From NCBI GenBank assembly GCA_020310875.1, contig CM035417.1, positions 84,476,917-84,540,916 on the forward strand: a stretch of 64,000 nt of DNA, read 5' to 3'. Source of the stretch: Ceratopteris richardii (taxonomy: Eukaryota; Streptophyta; Polypodiopsida; Polypodiales; Pteridaceae). Positions 23,780 through 36,417 of this stretch are shown here, one piece after another. The position numbers and the translations under genes were made by a program. Every line of letters begins with the position of its first letter. Within the stretch, counting starts at the first letter, position 1. The notes beneath the pieces are model-generated. The model saw only the letters and a list, made by a program, of their open reading frames with translations. It did no database searches and was not told the origin of the DNA.

Positions 23780-25912
23780 GTATGTCCAAGAGTTCGTGGA
23801 AAGCAGGGTTCACAATTAAGATGAAACCTTAGCTATCCATCAGCTTTCTCTTAAGAAATTCAAATTCATCCCTTTAAAAGATGTAATAAGTATTTAGTAT
23901 CGCCCGAGGAAGCAAGATTTTATTGGGCTAAAATTCACCAGTAGATGAGTATGTATTCTTTCTATAATTTTTTTTCGGTTGTTACATGCAAACAGTATAG
24001 ATCATATGCACACCTCGGTCTCATCAACTGGCATTAATTAACGTATATGCACTATTGTAAATACCATGTCTTTGTCCATGTCATACGTGATTGGATCGAA
24101 GATGTTAGGATCACTTTGCTAAGGAGGAAACAAAAACGATGAGGGATTGTGTTATTATCACACAAATGAATACACTGCTATGTTTCTACAAGATGTAAAA
24201 GTTGAATGCATGATTAGACATTTGTGTTGCCTCCATCTTTAGATCTTGGAACTTCCAAATATGTGCCATCAACTGGAGGATGAACTAAATACAGAAAACA
24301 TTTGTAGAAAGCATCACTCTTGTTGCTAGTACTTACCCTTGCTTGGGAACTGTGAAGACCAGAAAAGCATACTATCCAGAAACTGCACACAAGCTAACTG
24401 ATCACACATGACAGAGAGAACTTCCTATTTTCAAAATGAAATCTATGTAGAAAACTGGAGATGAGACCACTGGACTCAAAAGAAGAGCCCCAGTCTTTAG
24501 CTCTTCTCGATTCCACTTCTTCTATTCTTGTGCATCGTTTCCGCTCTCAAACCTTCTTCATGTTGGAATCATGATGCCAAACAAGCTTCTTGGGTTGTTT
24601 CTTCCTTCAGGGCTACGTTAATAGATTGAATAACTATTACATCATGCTTCTGGTGGAAAGAGACACAATCGAATCTCTTTCAAATACTTCCCATAAAGAA
24701 TACTCATGCGCATCTTCAGTCTTCACAGAAGCCTCTTCATTCTAATCCTTGCCAAGCTTTTGTTCGTGAGAAAATGCTTTTTAGGAGTTCGGGTATATCA
24801 TGCCTCCCTACCGATGCCTTGAATTTGCTATGCGTGATGTCGGATTGAAAGCAATAGCTAGCCACCTCCTTTTTTGTCTTGCTAGACAGTGCTTTCCATC
24901 AGATGCAAGAACAAAAGTTCCCGATCGATCCTGAAAGTCTTCAGGTGTCCTCCTCCTCCAGCATTTTTGTTTCCTCGTGAAGAATGCTGCCCAGTATTGC
25001 CCTTTGATCAGCGCCCTTTTCCTCCCCCCTTCTCCTATTTGATGAGAGAGAATCCTTAAACCGAGGCCACCGTCAGATAAAGGCCTCCAGGAGATAGGAA
25101 GTTTCCCCATTCTACATGCTTCCCTCTCCATTTGGAAGGCATCCCCATCAAGATTAGCACGTCATAAATGCCTATTTTGTTCATGCAGAAAGCAAAAATT
25201 ATCCTCAGAATCTCACTTGTGCAAGAAGTATTTCTTTCCAACATCTTGTAATTAACATCAAGGAGATCTTCATCCTCATCTTCTCCAATAGATCCGATGA
25301 GCTTCCCTGCAAGTGAAAAGTGAAAATGCTACAACATCCAACCCCTTTAAACCTATGGGGCCTCCGGACACACCAACACTAATCTGCATGTCTACAAGAA
25401 GTTATGAATTCCAAAGCAAATCAAATGCATGAGTTATCAAACAAATGTGCCTATGCATGGCCGTGTAGTTGGCCCTATATATGCATACTCTAAGTGCATC
25501 AAAAACATAATGGTGCAATAAAAGGGGTAATTAACATTCGATTACAATTTTCTAAAACTCGGATTTTCTTCATGTATCTACAACTTATTTAGTGTGCAAT
25601 TGGACATGCACCTATGAGTTTGAAAGCACATGTGCACTTACATTTTCAAACATGCATAGTCTCGGTGCAATCATTCTCAATGATGGTGCAAATGAGGAAG
25701 CAATCACTCTCCACTCATAATTTTACTCTCAAATGCAATCATTCTTGTCCTCACTCACAACTCCTCTCCTTTTCACTCAAGGCTCAATGTACTTTAATTC
25801 ATAATATTTACGATTATCTCTCATATGCAAATGAATGTGCACCTACATGAATTAAAACATGTGCTCTACTCAAATTAAAATATGCATACTTTATGTGCAA
25901 TGCAACTCGAAA
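23780..25912. repeat. Direct-repeat block, copy 3
   Basis: Matches 3190-4000 (first part) and about 7180-8540 (second part), all in the same orientation. It ends abruptly where the Gypsy 5' LTR begins. Minus-strand frames at 25131-24808 and 25244-25056 (62-107 codons) have no recognised domain, and their equivalents near 7560-8000 are broken. Confidence 0.65.
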
Positions 25913-25916
25913 ATTC

Positions 25917-26315
25917 TACAAATTAATGAAAGGGGAGTCGCGTGAAGCAGAAGGCGTTGTGTTGCCGGACTGTTCGTCTGGGCGAGAGCTGGAAGTGAAG
26001 CGCAGTTTGCTAAATTCCTGTATAATCTGAATACTTATCCATTTTGATGATTAAGCTTAATAATTAATTAAGTCTTAATGAAGTATCAAAGATTGATTGA
26101 TTAACGTGATACGTGAAGAAGTTATATAGTTAACTGTGCAGTAGTATTGAAGTGTTTTGTAAACATATTCAAAACAGTTAATGCATGAAAGTCTGTGAAG
26201 TCAGATATAATGAATCTGTAGATTTGGGAAAATACAAACAGGGCCTCTATTTACAGACCCCTAGCCATCCCAAGAACCCAGAGTTGAATTAACTTTAAAA
26301 AATAAAGGTTTAACA
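25917..26315 (+). repeat. Gypsy 5' LTR
   Basis: Matches 34477-34875. The shared sequence starts at TACAAATTAATGAAAGGGGA and ends TTTAACA. If the true start is the TG inside it, the LTR begins at 25927. Confidence 0.85.
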
Positions 26316-26316
26316 C

Positions 26317-26334
26317 TGGCGCCATCTGTGGGAA
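26317..26334 (+). other. Gypsy primer binding site
   Basis: TGGCGCCATCTGTGGGAA directly after the 5' LTR. This resembles the TGGCGCC-type sites of plant Gypsy elements and differs from the initiator Met-tRNA sites of the other elements here. Confidence 0.7.
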
Positions 26335-26388
26335 ATGGAGTAGTTAGTGAAGAAGAAGGTTAAGGTTCGAAGATGAATCCTTTGATAT

Positions 26389-28472
26389 ATGCCGGTAACA
26401 CGCTCCGGTGAATCTTATCCCAAATATCGAAGTGACCCACATCCTTGGGCAGTTCCGAATTTATTAGGGACACCCTCTGGTGGTAGAAGTGAAGAACAAT
26501 CAAATTCAGTCATAGAAGGTTCAATTCAACAAGCAAGCGGTAATTTTGGTGATAGTTCGGTGCTATGTAGAAGTAGTTTAGTAGAATGCGGTGATAATCC
26601 GGTGTGTTTCGGTGACAGTTCGGTACATTCTGAAGCAAGTTAGTTCCTCGTGGTATTTTGGCATTGCCCGGTGATAATTCAGCATTCTCTAGAGACAATT
26701 CGGCAATTTTTTATGACAGTTTGGTATTGTCCGGTGACAATTCGGTGCTCTACGATGACAATTCGGTGCTTTTCGGCGATACTGTGGTTCCGTTCAATAG
26801 GAATTTACTGCATTCACCATTTTTAGGAACAAGTTTAGCCAATTTCGACACTAAAGTCGAGAAGGGGCTGTTCAATTTTCAGTTAAGCAATCGGTTCAAA
26901 GACATTTTTGGACCGGAAGGTTGGCAAAGTGACCATACGGTCCAAGCATAGCCAGGAAGCCACTCCCAAAGTCCAGGCAATATGAGTAGTTCACATCAAC
27001 AACAACAGCAGTAGCAGCAGCAGCAACAACAACAACAACAACAGTAGCAACAACAACAACAACAACAGATTATTCCACCGTGTCTGGTGCCTACCGGAGT
27101 CACGTACACAAAATTTGGAGGTTTCCCAGGAGATGATCCGGACATGCATGTGTCGGCCTTTGAGATTAATTATGTAGTTCTAAATTACCCAACAGACCCT
27201 ACGTATAAAGCTATTGTGTTCCAATCAACTCTGGTTAATGAATTTCCATGATGGCTAACCGAATACGATTTGAACCACTTCTGGCAGTATGATGATGTGA
27301 AGGATGCCTTTCTGCAACGATTTCGGTTAAAGAAGAACTCAGCCAAAATTTTTGATTACCCACAAAATAATAGGCAGAAGCCACACCAAAATGTACAGGA
27401 TTATGCCATGCTATTTCAGACTCATTTACAGTAGTTACCACCAATGCAAGCTAATTTACTAGACGATGTTAACACTCAGTGGTTCATCAACGGATTAAAG
27501 TCCCAATTGAAGCAGATCATGATCATACGGAGTGTGGGTGGAATGACTTTGGATGCCGTAATTGCTATGGCGTTACAATTAGAAAATAAGGTGCGTGGAT
27601 TCACTGAAGATCTAGAGTGGCTGAAAGCGTCCAAGCAATCCAACGAGGATCCTTTGAAACAAATTTACTATACCAAATGTAAAAATCCAACGCACAGCAG
27701 CTCAACATGCGCTCTTAATCAAATGTATTGTGCTATTTTCCATACAACAGACCACACTATGGAGACTTTTCCATATAATGCAAAGATACAGAACAGAGTA
27801 GTTGTTAATGCCATCATTCAAGAACAAGGGCAACCGGCCAGCCATTATGTACCACCACAGATGAGGAATACCCCATACCAGGGATACAGGAATTATCAAG
27901 GAGGGCGGTCAACTAACTTTGGGCAAACTCGGTGGAATGCGAGTACAGCAGGTGAAGGCGCATCTCTTCCACCACCTAAAGGTCATTTTTGCAATGAAAT
28001 AGGACATATCCGTAGGTACTGTAAAGATGCAGCCGAGTACGATAAAAAGAAAAAGGAACAACAACACCCGATGGCAAATATGGTGCACGTATCAGTAGTC
28101 GACACTCAAACAGTAGCAATACAAACACGTTCAGGAAAGCAACTACAGCCAGTTGTAGAGATTTTCAAACCTGGAATTCGTGAACAACAAAAGGTGTTTA
28201 CAAAAGCAAGCAAGTGGGCGACGCAGGAACAAACCGTGTTCCCTAACCCAGTTCCCGTGACGCAGCAAAGCATACCGCGGGAAGTACCAGAAGGGAGAAA
28301 CCTGACTCACACAGTACTTGAGTCCACATCAAAGACCGTACCGGAAACAACCAAAACTGATTTGCTGTGGGATGTTCTGTCCAAGGCATCAATTACATTG
28401 CCCTTGGGTCAATTATTGGCTTTGGTCCCTAGAGTGCATCAACAGTTCCAGAAGCAGGTCAGTCTTAATTGA
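26389..28472 (+). pseudogene. Gypsy gag relic
   Basis: 26389-26951 encodes degenerate repeats of the type GDNSVL (with one frameshift near 26640). A Gln-rich tract follows, then a capsid-like region (TKFGGFPGDDPDMHV, WFINGLKSQLKQIMI, LQLENKVRGF). Around 27670-27790 two Cys/His knuckles are degenerate, and at about 27990 a third reads HFCNEIGHIRRYC with the first Cys lost. The capsid frame has stops at about 27250 and 27433. Gag normally forms the particle and binds the RNA. Confidence 0.75.
26990..27069 (+). repeat. CAA/CAG repeat (poly-Gln)
   Basis: About 24 CAA or CAG units, two of them mutated to TAG, inside the gag relic. It encodes poly-glutamine between the repeat region and the capsid-like part. 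Confidence 0.9.
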
Positions 28473-28995
28473 TGGCGGATTTGGTGTAAACATAGCAACA
28501 ACAGCACTTTGCAAACGGATGGGGTGGACGCAAATTGAACCTATTGAATTCTTTGTACGCATAGCTGATCAATCTCGAGTCCATCCAGTGGGCTTGGTGT
28601 GAGACATTCTGATTACTCTACAAGGTGCTATCTTCAAAATGACCTTCATTGTGCTGGACTTACCAGAATCTAGCCTGCACTACAATCTACTCTTTGGAAA
28701 CCCCTGGCTAAAACAAGCTAAGGTAGTGAAGGACTGGTCGTCAGCACATGAATTAGTTTTTAAAAATAACCACCGAAAATATGTTGTTCCATTGGACGAT
28801 ATGAAATCTTGTGACTTACATGCACGACCATATGTAGCAGAGCCTATACATATGTTGGATGGTCTCTCCGATGATGACAAGGAAACTTTTCTTAAAGCCA
28901 ACAAGGATCTGATGGCACTTGGCACTGTGGATTTACAAATAGTAGCTGATAACTGGAGGCTGGTAGCATGTACGGTGGTACCATTGACCGGTTAG
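28430..28995 (+). pseudogene. Gypsy aspartic protease relic
   Basis: SVLIDGGFGVNIATT corresponds to the active-site region of retroviral-type proteases. The expected D-S/T-G reads DGG, so the site is altered. A stop (TGA near 28600) interrupts the frame before ITLQGAIFKMTFIVLD, and LLFGNPWLKQ gives the usual end of the domain. Confidence 0.7.
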
Positions 28996-29019
28996 CACGA
29001 GTCAAGTACAGAATAAACC

Positions 29020-30001
29020 TTGGATGCTACGATGGTCCAACAATTACTTCAGTCAGGAGATGATTTGGAGATGCCCAGCAGTTACGTACTGGAAGATCAA
29101 TTGGTTACCTGCCATTTAGGTGATGAAACCAACCCACGACCAGTAAAAATTAAGGCAGGACTATTCGAGACTTTCCAGGATAACTTGTTGCAATTGCTAC
29201 GAGAATTCTCTGATGTGTTTGCATGGGATTATCGGGATATGAAGGGGTTGGACCTGCTGATTTATCAACATAGGGTGGTGTTGAAACCAGATGCCCGACC
29301 TATCAAACAACCAAGCTATAGGATGAATCCTAACTATGCGGCCCAGGTTAAAGCAGAATTGGATCAATTGTTGAAGGTGGGGTTTATTGTGCCTATTGAG
29401 CATGCAGAATGGATTTCCCCCATTGTCATAGTTCCAAAGAAGAATAAGAAATTACGGATATGCATAGACTATCGGAAATTAAATGCCGCCACTGTGCCGG
29501 ACCCATTTCCGCTGTCGTTCTTGGATACAATGTTAGATGATGTGGCTGGCCGTGAGATGTATTCCTTTTTGGATGGATACAGTGGCTATAATCAAGTCTG
29601 AATGGCGGAGTAGGACATCCAAAGACTGCATTTATTACCAACTGGGGTGTCTATGCATGTACACTCATGTGGTTTGGTCTACGCGATGCTCCAAGTATGT
29701 TTCACTGTTGCATGTAGGAAATTTTCTCTCCCTATCTCACTACATTTATGAGGGTTTACTTGGATGACTTCTCTTTATCTGGTGATACTTCGGTGCATTT
29801 GTACCACTTACGATGCTGCTTTTCGAAGAAAATCGTTTGTGCTTGAACCTGAATAAATCTGTATTCTTGGTATCCTGTGGTAAGTTGCTCGGACACATTA
29901 TTTCAAAACAGGGAATTCAAGTTGACCCAGATAAAGTGAAGGCTATACTGGAGGCTCCTGCTCCTAATACACCCAAAGAAGTGATGCATTTCTTGGGATA
30001 A
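29020..30001 (+). pseudogene. Gypsy reverse transcriptase relic
   Basis: KVGFIVPIEHAEWISPIVIV, RICIDYRKLNAATVPDPFPL and FLDGYSGYNQV are the fingers and first palm motifs. After a stop (TGA at about 29600) and a frameshift, FGLRDAPSMF and VYLDDFSLSGD (about 29755-29790) follow, so the catalytic YxDD pair itself is kept. The thumb reads GKLLGHIISKQGIQVDPDKV. The domain normally copies element RNA into DNA. Confidence 0.85.
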
Positions 30002-30022
30002 ATCTGGTGGCATGGACGACAC

Positions 30023-30640
30023 TTGTGGTGGCTTGCTCATCTGGCCACACCCCTCAATCGACTGATCACTAATACTCCTCACGAATTTGAATGGACCGAA
30101 GCCTATCAGTTGTCTTTTGACCGCTTGAAATCATTGTTAACACAGGTACCTATTCTCCAAGCATCGAATTGGGAACTTCCATTTCATGTCTTTGTGGATG
30201 CTTCGGACATTGATATTGGCAGCATGTTGATGCAGTAGATGGATAAATGGTTTTGTCCAGTATATTATGCGAGCCGCAGATTATCCCCGACAAAGCATAA
30301 TTATTCAATTACTGAACGTGAATGTCTCGGACTAGTGTATTCGGTGAAGAAATTCCAGCATTATTTGTTGGGCCGATGGTTCACCTTTCATGTCGATCAT
30401 GTAGTATTGGTGTACCTTGTGCACCAACAACATTTGGGAGGATGGTTAGCACGCTGGATATTGTTGCTTCAAGAGTTTGATTATTCCGTCGTACATCGAC
30501 CAGGATCAGCACACGCGCTTGCTGACTTTCTTTCTCGGTTGGATTCCGGTGAACTTCCGGTAGGAGTTGATGATACAACACTCGCTATTTATGCAGCAGA
30601 GACGGTACAGAATACTCAGCAGGAATTGTCGGTACCCTCC
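30023..30640 (+). pseudogene. Gypsy RNase H relic
   Basis: Contains FEWTEAYQLSFDRLK, LPFHVFVDASD (first catalytic Asp), PVYYASRRLSPTKHNYSITE with the catalytic Glu, and FHVDHVVLVYL in place of the usual TDHxxL. A UAG stop at 30236-30238 splits the domain. The stretch HRPGSAHALADFLSRL gives its usual end. Confidence 0.85.
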
Positions 30641-30724
30641 TCTTACTACGACACTTTGCTTCTATTCTTGACCAGTTGATGTCCGCCTGGTACGACCTCT
30701 TCAGCTGCTCGACAAAGATTAGCC

Positions 30725-31907
30725 ATGTATAGTCGGCAATTTTGGCTACTTGTACGGCAGTTATATTATATGGATCACTCGGGCATGTTTCTCAGATATG
30801 TTCCCCCACATGAAATTGCTTCCATAATTACAATGGCTCATTCTACCCCAACCGGAGGACATTTTGCGGTTGACCTGACACACCGGAAGATCCTACAGAG
30901 TGGTTTATGGTGGCCTACAATGTACCATTATGTAACCCAGTACGTTCGGCAGTGTGATGCATGTCAATGTTCTGGTCAGCCCTTACAGCAACATCTCTTT
31001 CCACTCCAACCAGTTGTGCCTCTTGAACCTTTTCAGAAATGGGGTTTGGATTTTATTCGCCCCATTACTCCTCTTGTGACAGTTACCAGTAACCGATACA
31101 TTCTGACCTGCACGGATTATGCGACTCAATGGGCTGAAGCTTGGGCTCTTCGGTCAGTTACAGCTGTTGTGGTAGCTAAATGTTTGATGAAGGATATTTT
31201 TCCATGTTATGGGTTACCCTTGGAGATGGTAACTGATCAAGGTACACACTTTGCAAATACATTAATGCAAGTGCTTACTAAAACCTTCCAGATTGTGCAT
31301 AAGTTCAGTTCTTCCTATTATCCACGAGCAAATGGACTCGCTGAAAGCACCAACAAATCTCTGTTCAACATCTTAAAGAAATTGGTATTAGATTGTCCAA
31401 AGAGATGTCCAATTTATACCTGCTGTATTATGGGCTTATCATACCACATACAAAATGGCGACCGGAACAACTCCTTTCAAGTTGGTGTATGGATTGGAAG
31501 CGATTGCTCCTATGGAACTGGTGGTTCCTAGTCTACGTGTGTCCCTTGAATGGAAGTTATTACCGGAAGAATCTTTTCCCTTTCGATTGGAGGCTTTACG
31601 GTCTATGGATGAACAACATCTTGAAAGTTTCCTGGTGTTGTAGGAAGTGCAGCTTCGACAAGACAAAACCCATGATCGTTTCCTTAAAACCCCTGTGTTT
31701 ACGGTAAACCAATTAGTACTCTTTTATAATGCTAAGTCTAATAGATCCGTCGGAAAATTTAAGCTACGCTGGTTCGGTCCCTACCATATTGCCGCACAAG
31801 TGGGACACGCATCTTTTCGGTTATCCACTCTAACTGGTACCCTCCTTCCTAAAGCCATTAATGGCTCGAAGCTTTGTCCCTATTATCCACCGTCTCTGTC
31901 TTCATAA
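30725..31907 (+). pseudogene. Gypsy integrase relic
   Basis: The zinc-binding H2C2 region reads HSTPTGGHF ... CDACQ. The core has GLDFIRPI, MVTDQGTHF and GLAESTNKSL, so all three catalytic acids appear kept. A frameshift near 31400-31460 leads to KLVYGLEAIAPMELVVPSLR. After a UAG codon (31640) the C-terminal part continues to KFKLRWFGPYHIAAQV. There is no recognisable chromodomain. Integrase normally joins the cDNA to the host chromosome. Confidence 0.85.
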
Positions 31908-32147
31908 CGCGTCATCGGTATTTTTATTTCTTTTGTTTTACCATTTTTCTCACTCAACTTTCTTTTCTTATCTCTGTGTTTCGGTTGATTGACTGATCGT
32001 AATAGTTACGTTTTCCTACCTAAACATGATTAGTGGCCGCCTTGATTATGTTAATGCACGCATGTTGTCATTATGTCAATATATTTCCAATACTACATCA
32101 TGATTAGGGTCCTTACCGCCTGATTTTTCCAGTGTTTCTACTTAATC

Positions 32148-34345
32148 TTGTTCTTCCCGCTGTTAGTCGCTATTGTGTCTTTGTGTGTTTGCAACCCTTT
32201 GTGCTTTGTGTTCATGTCTGTTTCTGAGTGCGCCATGGAAGCTCTTGCGAATCTCGTGACCTTCCGTGCAGGTCTCACTCCGGATGTGAGTGAGTTCCTG
32301 CGTGCTCGCGGGTTCTTGGCCTTCACTGAATTGCCTTGGCATTCAGTGGAGTGTCATCCCTTCTGTGCACCGATTATACTTGTCATAGCCGCCATGCCTG
32401 CTACCGAGCAATGTTGGCCATTGACATGCTTAAACCCCCATGTTTTCATTACGCTCAGCACTATTGCTGAGGGGTTTTGTCTCCCTCAGGAGGGGTTGGT
32501 CAATGGACCGCTTCTCCCCATGGCGACAATGAAAGAACTTTTTCCCCGGCACTCATCTAATGAGTTTGCCATTCTTTTTCATCCTGAACCCGAGTGCATC
32601 GCGCTTCAATTTCTTGTAGTAGCCTTAAATCTCCAGAAACGAACTTACGGTATCTCCCGTCCGTTTTATTCCATGATAGATACTGCCTCCCGAGAAACCG
32701 TCAATTTCACGTCCTTTTTCTTCTGGCGCATTCACCGCGAATGCTTAGCAGTTTCCAAACAGTTAGCCAAGCATGAGATTCCTCATAGCCAATTACCACA
32801 TCTCCTCACCCTTCTTCGTGTGATCCAAGCCGCACAACCACCCCCCAAAAACACTTTGTGGATTAATCTACCCAGATGCTGGAGGAGGATGATGACGAAG
32901 ACCTGCTACACTTCTTCCAACGCAAACGCAGATTTTTTAGCCCATCGCAAAGCCAAGTGCATGATTCAACCACACTTCAAGAGGTTGAACTCTTTCATGA
33001 TACCGCCATGACGTTACAGGGCACATAGGCATGCTCTTCTCCTAGCAAGCAGCAAGAGCCAGATGTAATCATGGAAGATGTCACTACAGTCCAACCGTAG
33101 GATGAACTGAAACAATTGGATGCTCAGGCTCTGCAGGACATAGTGGAAGATACTACTTTTGTGTCATCCTTCTTCTCCACCAGCCGCAAACGATCAAGCA
33201 CACACCGCCAAGCAATCGACCGATAATGAAGAAGCGGTCACTTAAGTTGTTCTATCGGTGCCCCAAAATGAAACCAAAATTGTCTTAGTTTACATCTCTT
33301 ATTCCCCTTCCTCCTCTAACCACCATTCTTGCTGATGTTGACGTTCCTCCCTCTGCGCCTTCAACTGCCATTTATGATGCATCGACCAATCTCCTATCCT
33401 CTCCTAACTACTCTCCACCATCATCACCTCACGTGCTTTTTGCTTCATCATCGCAGCCTCCTTCTTCTCTTCTTCCAGCAGTTATGTTCACCGAATTGGC
33501 ATCCATGGGCCATTACTCATCCAATTCTCCCAGCAATTGCCTCTGTAGATGAAAACATCCCAACAATCTCTTCGACAGGAGCTGTAGAATAAAATTGATC
33601 TTTTAGAAGCGGACATTGCCCCCCTCCAAGAAGAATTTCTTGAAGCAAAAACTGATATTCATTCATTGCATACTCAAATCTAGCGACTCCAAGAACAGTT
33701 AACAGGAAAAGATAGTATCATTGCTCAACAGGACACAGAAATCAAGGGCTTGAAGCAAGAAGTTGCAGATAAGACACATGCTATGAGAGCATTAGGTAAT
33801 GAGCTCCATAATACGCGAGATGCACTCAGTGTTTTAGAAGAAGCTTCCCAGTCACTAGCAGCCAATGTACTTAAAGCTGAAGTAGAATTCATAAAGTCAC
33901 TGAGCAACTCTTTCAGAAAGATCAAGAATTGTCTGCTAAAATTGCCGTGACGATCCAGTTGAAGAAGGAACTTGTAGCTGTGCAAAAGGAGCGAGAATCT
34001 TATTTCAAAAACATTCAGTTTCAATCTCAGGAACTTGAGCGAAGAGAAAAGCAATTAGGAGTTCAGGCAGATAGGCTCTCACGCATTGATGCAAAAGTAA
34101 CAGAAATGAAGCTACGATGAGATGCTGCTATTGCCAATGAGTTTTATCTCCAAGAATCATTTTTGCAAACGTAGATGGAATCACTAATAAGCCAGGTCAT
34201 AGCTACCAGTTCAGTTAGAACTGATGCACAGCTGATTGAACCTGCAATTTTGAAGGATATGTTAGATTCCCTAAAGCAAAAGATTACCCATACCTTCAAA
34301 TTAGCTCGCTCTATGTATGTACAGGGCATCATAGATGAACCTTGA
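32148..34345 (+). pseudogene. Extra ORF downstream of integrase (coiled-coil protein, broken)
   Basis: An N-terminal section of up to 287 codons (32148-33011) contains LVTFRAGLTPDVSEFLRARG and a stretch rich in hydrophobic and Cys residues. It shows no domain I recognise. After frameshifts there is a Pro/Ser-rich linker (33340-33560), then a long heptad-like coiled coil (33600-34120; ELVAVQKERESYFKNIQFQS) ending with LKQKITHTFKLARSMYV (about 34265-34325). It lies between integrase and the 3' LTR in sense orientation, where some plant Gypsy lineages carry an additional ORF. No transmembrane or signal pattern typical of an envelope protein is evident apart from a short hydrophobic start. Confidence 0.5.
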
Positions 34346-34476
34346 CTATGTAATTACCATTTTTGGGTTTGAGTCCACCGTGCATGCCAGTGTGAGCCGC
34401 CGGAAAGGAACTCATAATTATACCCTGAAAAGTCACACGCATACTGAAAAGGCGTAGCGCAAAAGTTGTAACTCTT

Positions 34477-34875
34477 TACAAATTAATGAAAGGGGAGTCC
34501 TATGAAGCAGAACGCGTCGTGTCACTGGATTGTTCGGCTGGGCGAGAGCCGGAAGTGAAGCGCAGTTTGCTAAATTCCTATGTAATCTGAATACTTATCC
34601 ATTCTATTAATTAATCTTAATAATTAATTAAGTCTTAATGAATTATTAAAGATTGAGGGATTAACGCGATACGTGAAGAAGTTATATAGTTAACTGTGCA
34701 GTAGTATTGAAGTGTTTTGTAAACATATTCAAAACAGTTAATGTGTGAAAGTCTGTGAAGTCGAATACAATGAATCTGTAGATTTGGGAAAATACAAACA
34801 AGGCCTCTGTTTACAGACCCCTAACCATCCCAAGAACCCAGAGTTGAATTAACTTTAAACAGTAAAGGTTTAACA
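34477..34875 (+). repeat. Gypsy 3' LTR
   Basis: Matches 25917-26315 over its whole length. Ends TTTAACA, followed by GTGTATAAGG of the satellite. No clear polypurine tract stands before it, except the GAAAGGGGAG that both copies share. Confidence 0.85.
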
Positions 34876-35160
34876 GTGTATAAGGACTATTATGATTGTT
34901 TGATTCTTTGACTTTGTCATAATAGTCACATATATTCACATGAGCAGAAGCATACATAATTTAGGGAGTGTATAAAAACTACTGTGATTTGTTTGATTCT
35001 TTGACTCTTAGTTTCGCAATAGTTATATACATTCATCTAAGGAGAATCATACATAGTACAAGAAGTGTATATGAGCTATTGTGAGTGTATGATTATTTGA
35101 ATTTTATATTCATAATAGTTAGACAGATTCACTTCAAGATTATAAAAATACTATCTTTTT
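34876..35160. repeat. Three satellite-like units of about 90-97 bp
   Basis: Units start at GTGTATA (34876, 34968 and 35065). Each contains an inverted motif of the type CTATTGTGATTG ... CAATAGTT. Similar units occur at 55330-55620 inside the hAT-like element. Confidence 0.65.
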
Positions 35161-35792
<632 letters not shown>

Positions 35793-36114
35793 GAATAAAT
35801 GCATGGATAGATGGATCAATAGATGGATAAATAAATTCGTAGATAGATAGATCAATAAATGAATGGATAGATAGATGAATAGATAGATAGAAGGATATAT
35901 AGATAGATGAATATGTGAATAGATAGATAGATGAGTAGATATATAGATGGGAATATAGATAGATGAGTAAGTGAATGGATAGATAGATGATTAGACAAAT
36001 AGATGGATATATAGTTAGATCAATAAATGAATGTATAGATATATGAATACATATATAGATAAATAGACAAATAGATTGAGAATTATAGAGATGAAAAAAT
36101 ATAAGGATAGATAA
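35793..36114. repeat. Imperfect GATA/GGAT tetranucleotide array
   Basis: ATAGATAG and ATGGATAG units on the plus strand, the complement of the array at 35161-35340. Confidence 0.9.
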
Positions 36115-36116
36115 AG

Positions 36117-36117
<1 letters not shown>

Positions 36118-36187
<70 letters not shown>
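36118..36187. repeat. (TA)n microsatellite, right
   Basis: About 35 TA units. It lies exactly where leader sequence would continue if the segment to its left were turned round. Confidence 0.97.
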
Positions 36188-36191
<4 letters not shown>

Positions 36192-36417
36192 TTTTGTGCC
36201 AAAGATATATATAGGTTTTGGTTTGCTAGTATAAGTGCCTCGAAGTCTACTACATGTTTAGCAAAACTTGATAGGGTAGTTCTATTGACATTTTTAAGAT
36301 ATAGTCATTTTTCTACATCAAGGTATTTTAGTCAGTGGCCATGGCTGAAAACAATGATGTATTCTATATGTTGGTTATTGAGGATAAGTTGGATGGTACC
36401 AACTGCCCATTATGGTA
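36188..36417 (+). mobile_element. Copia relic: leader end and gag start
   Basis: Matches the complement of 46270-46490. CTTTTTGTGCCAAAG starts the leader part, and ATGGCTGAAAACAATGATGT opens gag, giving MAENNDVFYMLVIEDKLDGT. The homology stops at 36417, after about 25 codons. Confidence 0.8.

Larger units (their letters stand above)
25917..34875 (+). mobile_element. Degenerate Gypsy-type LTR retrotransposon with an extra ORF
   Basis: A 9-kb element with LTRs of about 399 bp at both ends, a primer site, gag, protease, reverse transcriptase, RNase H and integrase in Gypsy order, and about 2.2 kb of further coding-like sequence after integrase. Stops and frameshifts occur throughout, so it is no longer autonomous. 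The LTRs differ at some 5-8% of positions by eye, consistent with an old insertion. A target duplication was not found: the left flank is the repeat block and the right flank is satellite sequence. Confidence 0.85.

Noticed and set aside
24808..25131. A 107-codon minus-strand frame with a GGLGLR motif, considered as LINE sequence
   Set aside because: The single short motif is too weak, the neighbouring sequence shows no other LINE signature, and the other copy is broken.
32148..33011. Envelope-like gene in the Gypsy element
   Set aside because: The position fits, but no fusion peptide, transmembrane anchor near the C-terminus or glycosylation pattern is evident, and the rest of the ORF is coiled coil. 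Kept only as an extra ORF of unknown function.
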